A DNA stretch of 5,355 bases from JBFIHZ01 sp041601535 (GTDB lineage: Bacteria; Pseudomonadota; Gammaproteobacteria; Xanthomonadales; SZUA-36). The number at the start of each line of letters is the position of its first letter. Position 1 is the stretch's first letter. The translations under genes were made by a program, and so were the position numbers. The notes below the pieces were generated by a model. It worked only from the letters and a program-made list of their open reading frames with translations. It had not been told where the DNA came from and searched no databases. This document shows, in pieces, positions 5,232 to 5,355 of this stretch. Where the stretch lies: the NCBI GenBank assembly GCA_041601535.1, contig JBFIHZ010000293.1, positions 1 through 5,355 of the forward strand. The letters are read 5' to 3'.

Positions 5232-5355
5232 TCAGGCCCCCTTTATCTGGCTGGCTGCTTCCGCCACGGCTTTGCGGATGCGCTTGTAGGTGCCACAACG
5301 GCAGATATTGCCTTGCATGGCCGCATCGATTTCGTCTTCCGTGGGATTGGCGTTG
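5232..5355 (-). CDS. IorA-like [2Fe-2S] small subunit, C-terminal fragment
   Basis: Only the last 40 codons are in the window; the gene continues beyond the right edge. The fragment reads NANPTEDEIDAAMQGNICRC and continues GTYKRIRKAVAEAASQIKGA. The GNICRCGTYKRIR segment is the signature of the helical second [2Fe-2S] domain of molybdenum-hydroxylase small subunits, with the CxC pair as cluster ligands. In full-length relatives (about 150-160 residues) a plant-ferredoxin-like domain precedes it. The stop TGA (5232-5234) is one base from the start of the large subunit, so the two are cotranscribed and probably translationally coupled. It has no known signal of its own in this family and would be exported with its partner. 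Confidence 0.9.
   Translation of the reverse strand, partial: NANPTEDEIDAAMQGNICRCGTYKRIRKAVAEAASQIKGA

Overview
The window looks like chromosomal DNA from a GC-rich (roughly 60%) proteobacterium. Codon use, good Shine-Dalgarno sites and the gene families fit a gammaproteobacterium, perhaps near Alcanivorax, Pseudomonas or Marinobacter; the lineage is inference only. It holds three transcription units: two point right on the + strand and one points left on the - strand.

Bases 1-307 have no convincing gene. They hold a weak terminator-like hairpin near the left edge and a good sigma70-type promoter (TTGAAA, 17 bp, TATAAA) whose spacer is almost filled by a 20-bp near-palindrome. This promoter serves the gene at 308-1078, which encodes a signal-peptide-bearing protein with one clear Sel1/TPR-like helical repeat and an unassigned C-terminal half. 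Two overlapping, mutually exclusive hairpins follow it at 1113-1149.

Bases 1191-1349 are an island of about 20% G+C. It controls a hipBA-type toxin-antitoxin operon: hipB (1350-1706, XRE-family antitoxin and repressor) overlaps hipA (1703-3022, full-length HipA kinase) by 4 bp. The island carries four copies of a 16-bp palindrome of form TCGTMATA/TATKACGA, two of them perfect. Their centres are spaced 40, 37 and 40 bp apart. The second overlaps the best candidate promoter and the fourth ends three bases before the hipB start. This is the most distinctive structure in the window and fits cooperative autorepression by HipB or HipBA.

The hipBA operon converges on an operon read from the right edge, with a strong GC hairpin in the 33-bp gap. 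That operon has the last 40 codons of an IorA-like [2Fe-2S] subunit (5232-5355) and a complete Tat-signal-bearing IorB-like molybdenum hydroxylase large subunit (3056-5230). Together they should form a two-subunit periplasmic or membrane-associated oxidoreductase for an aldehyde or N-heteroaromatic substrate that cannot be named from sequence. The toxin-antitoxin operon therefore sits between two unrelated units. I saw no transposase, integrase, tRNA, rRNA or CRISPR array. I did not find a clearly new multi-gene system; the novelty is mainly in the regulatory DNA.
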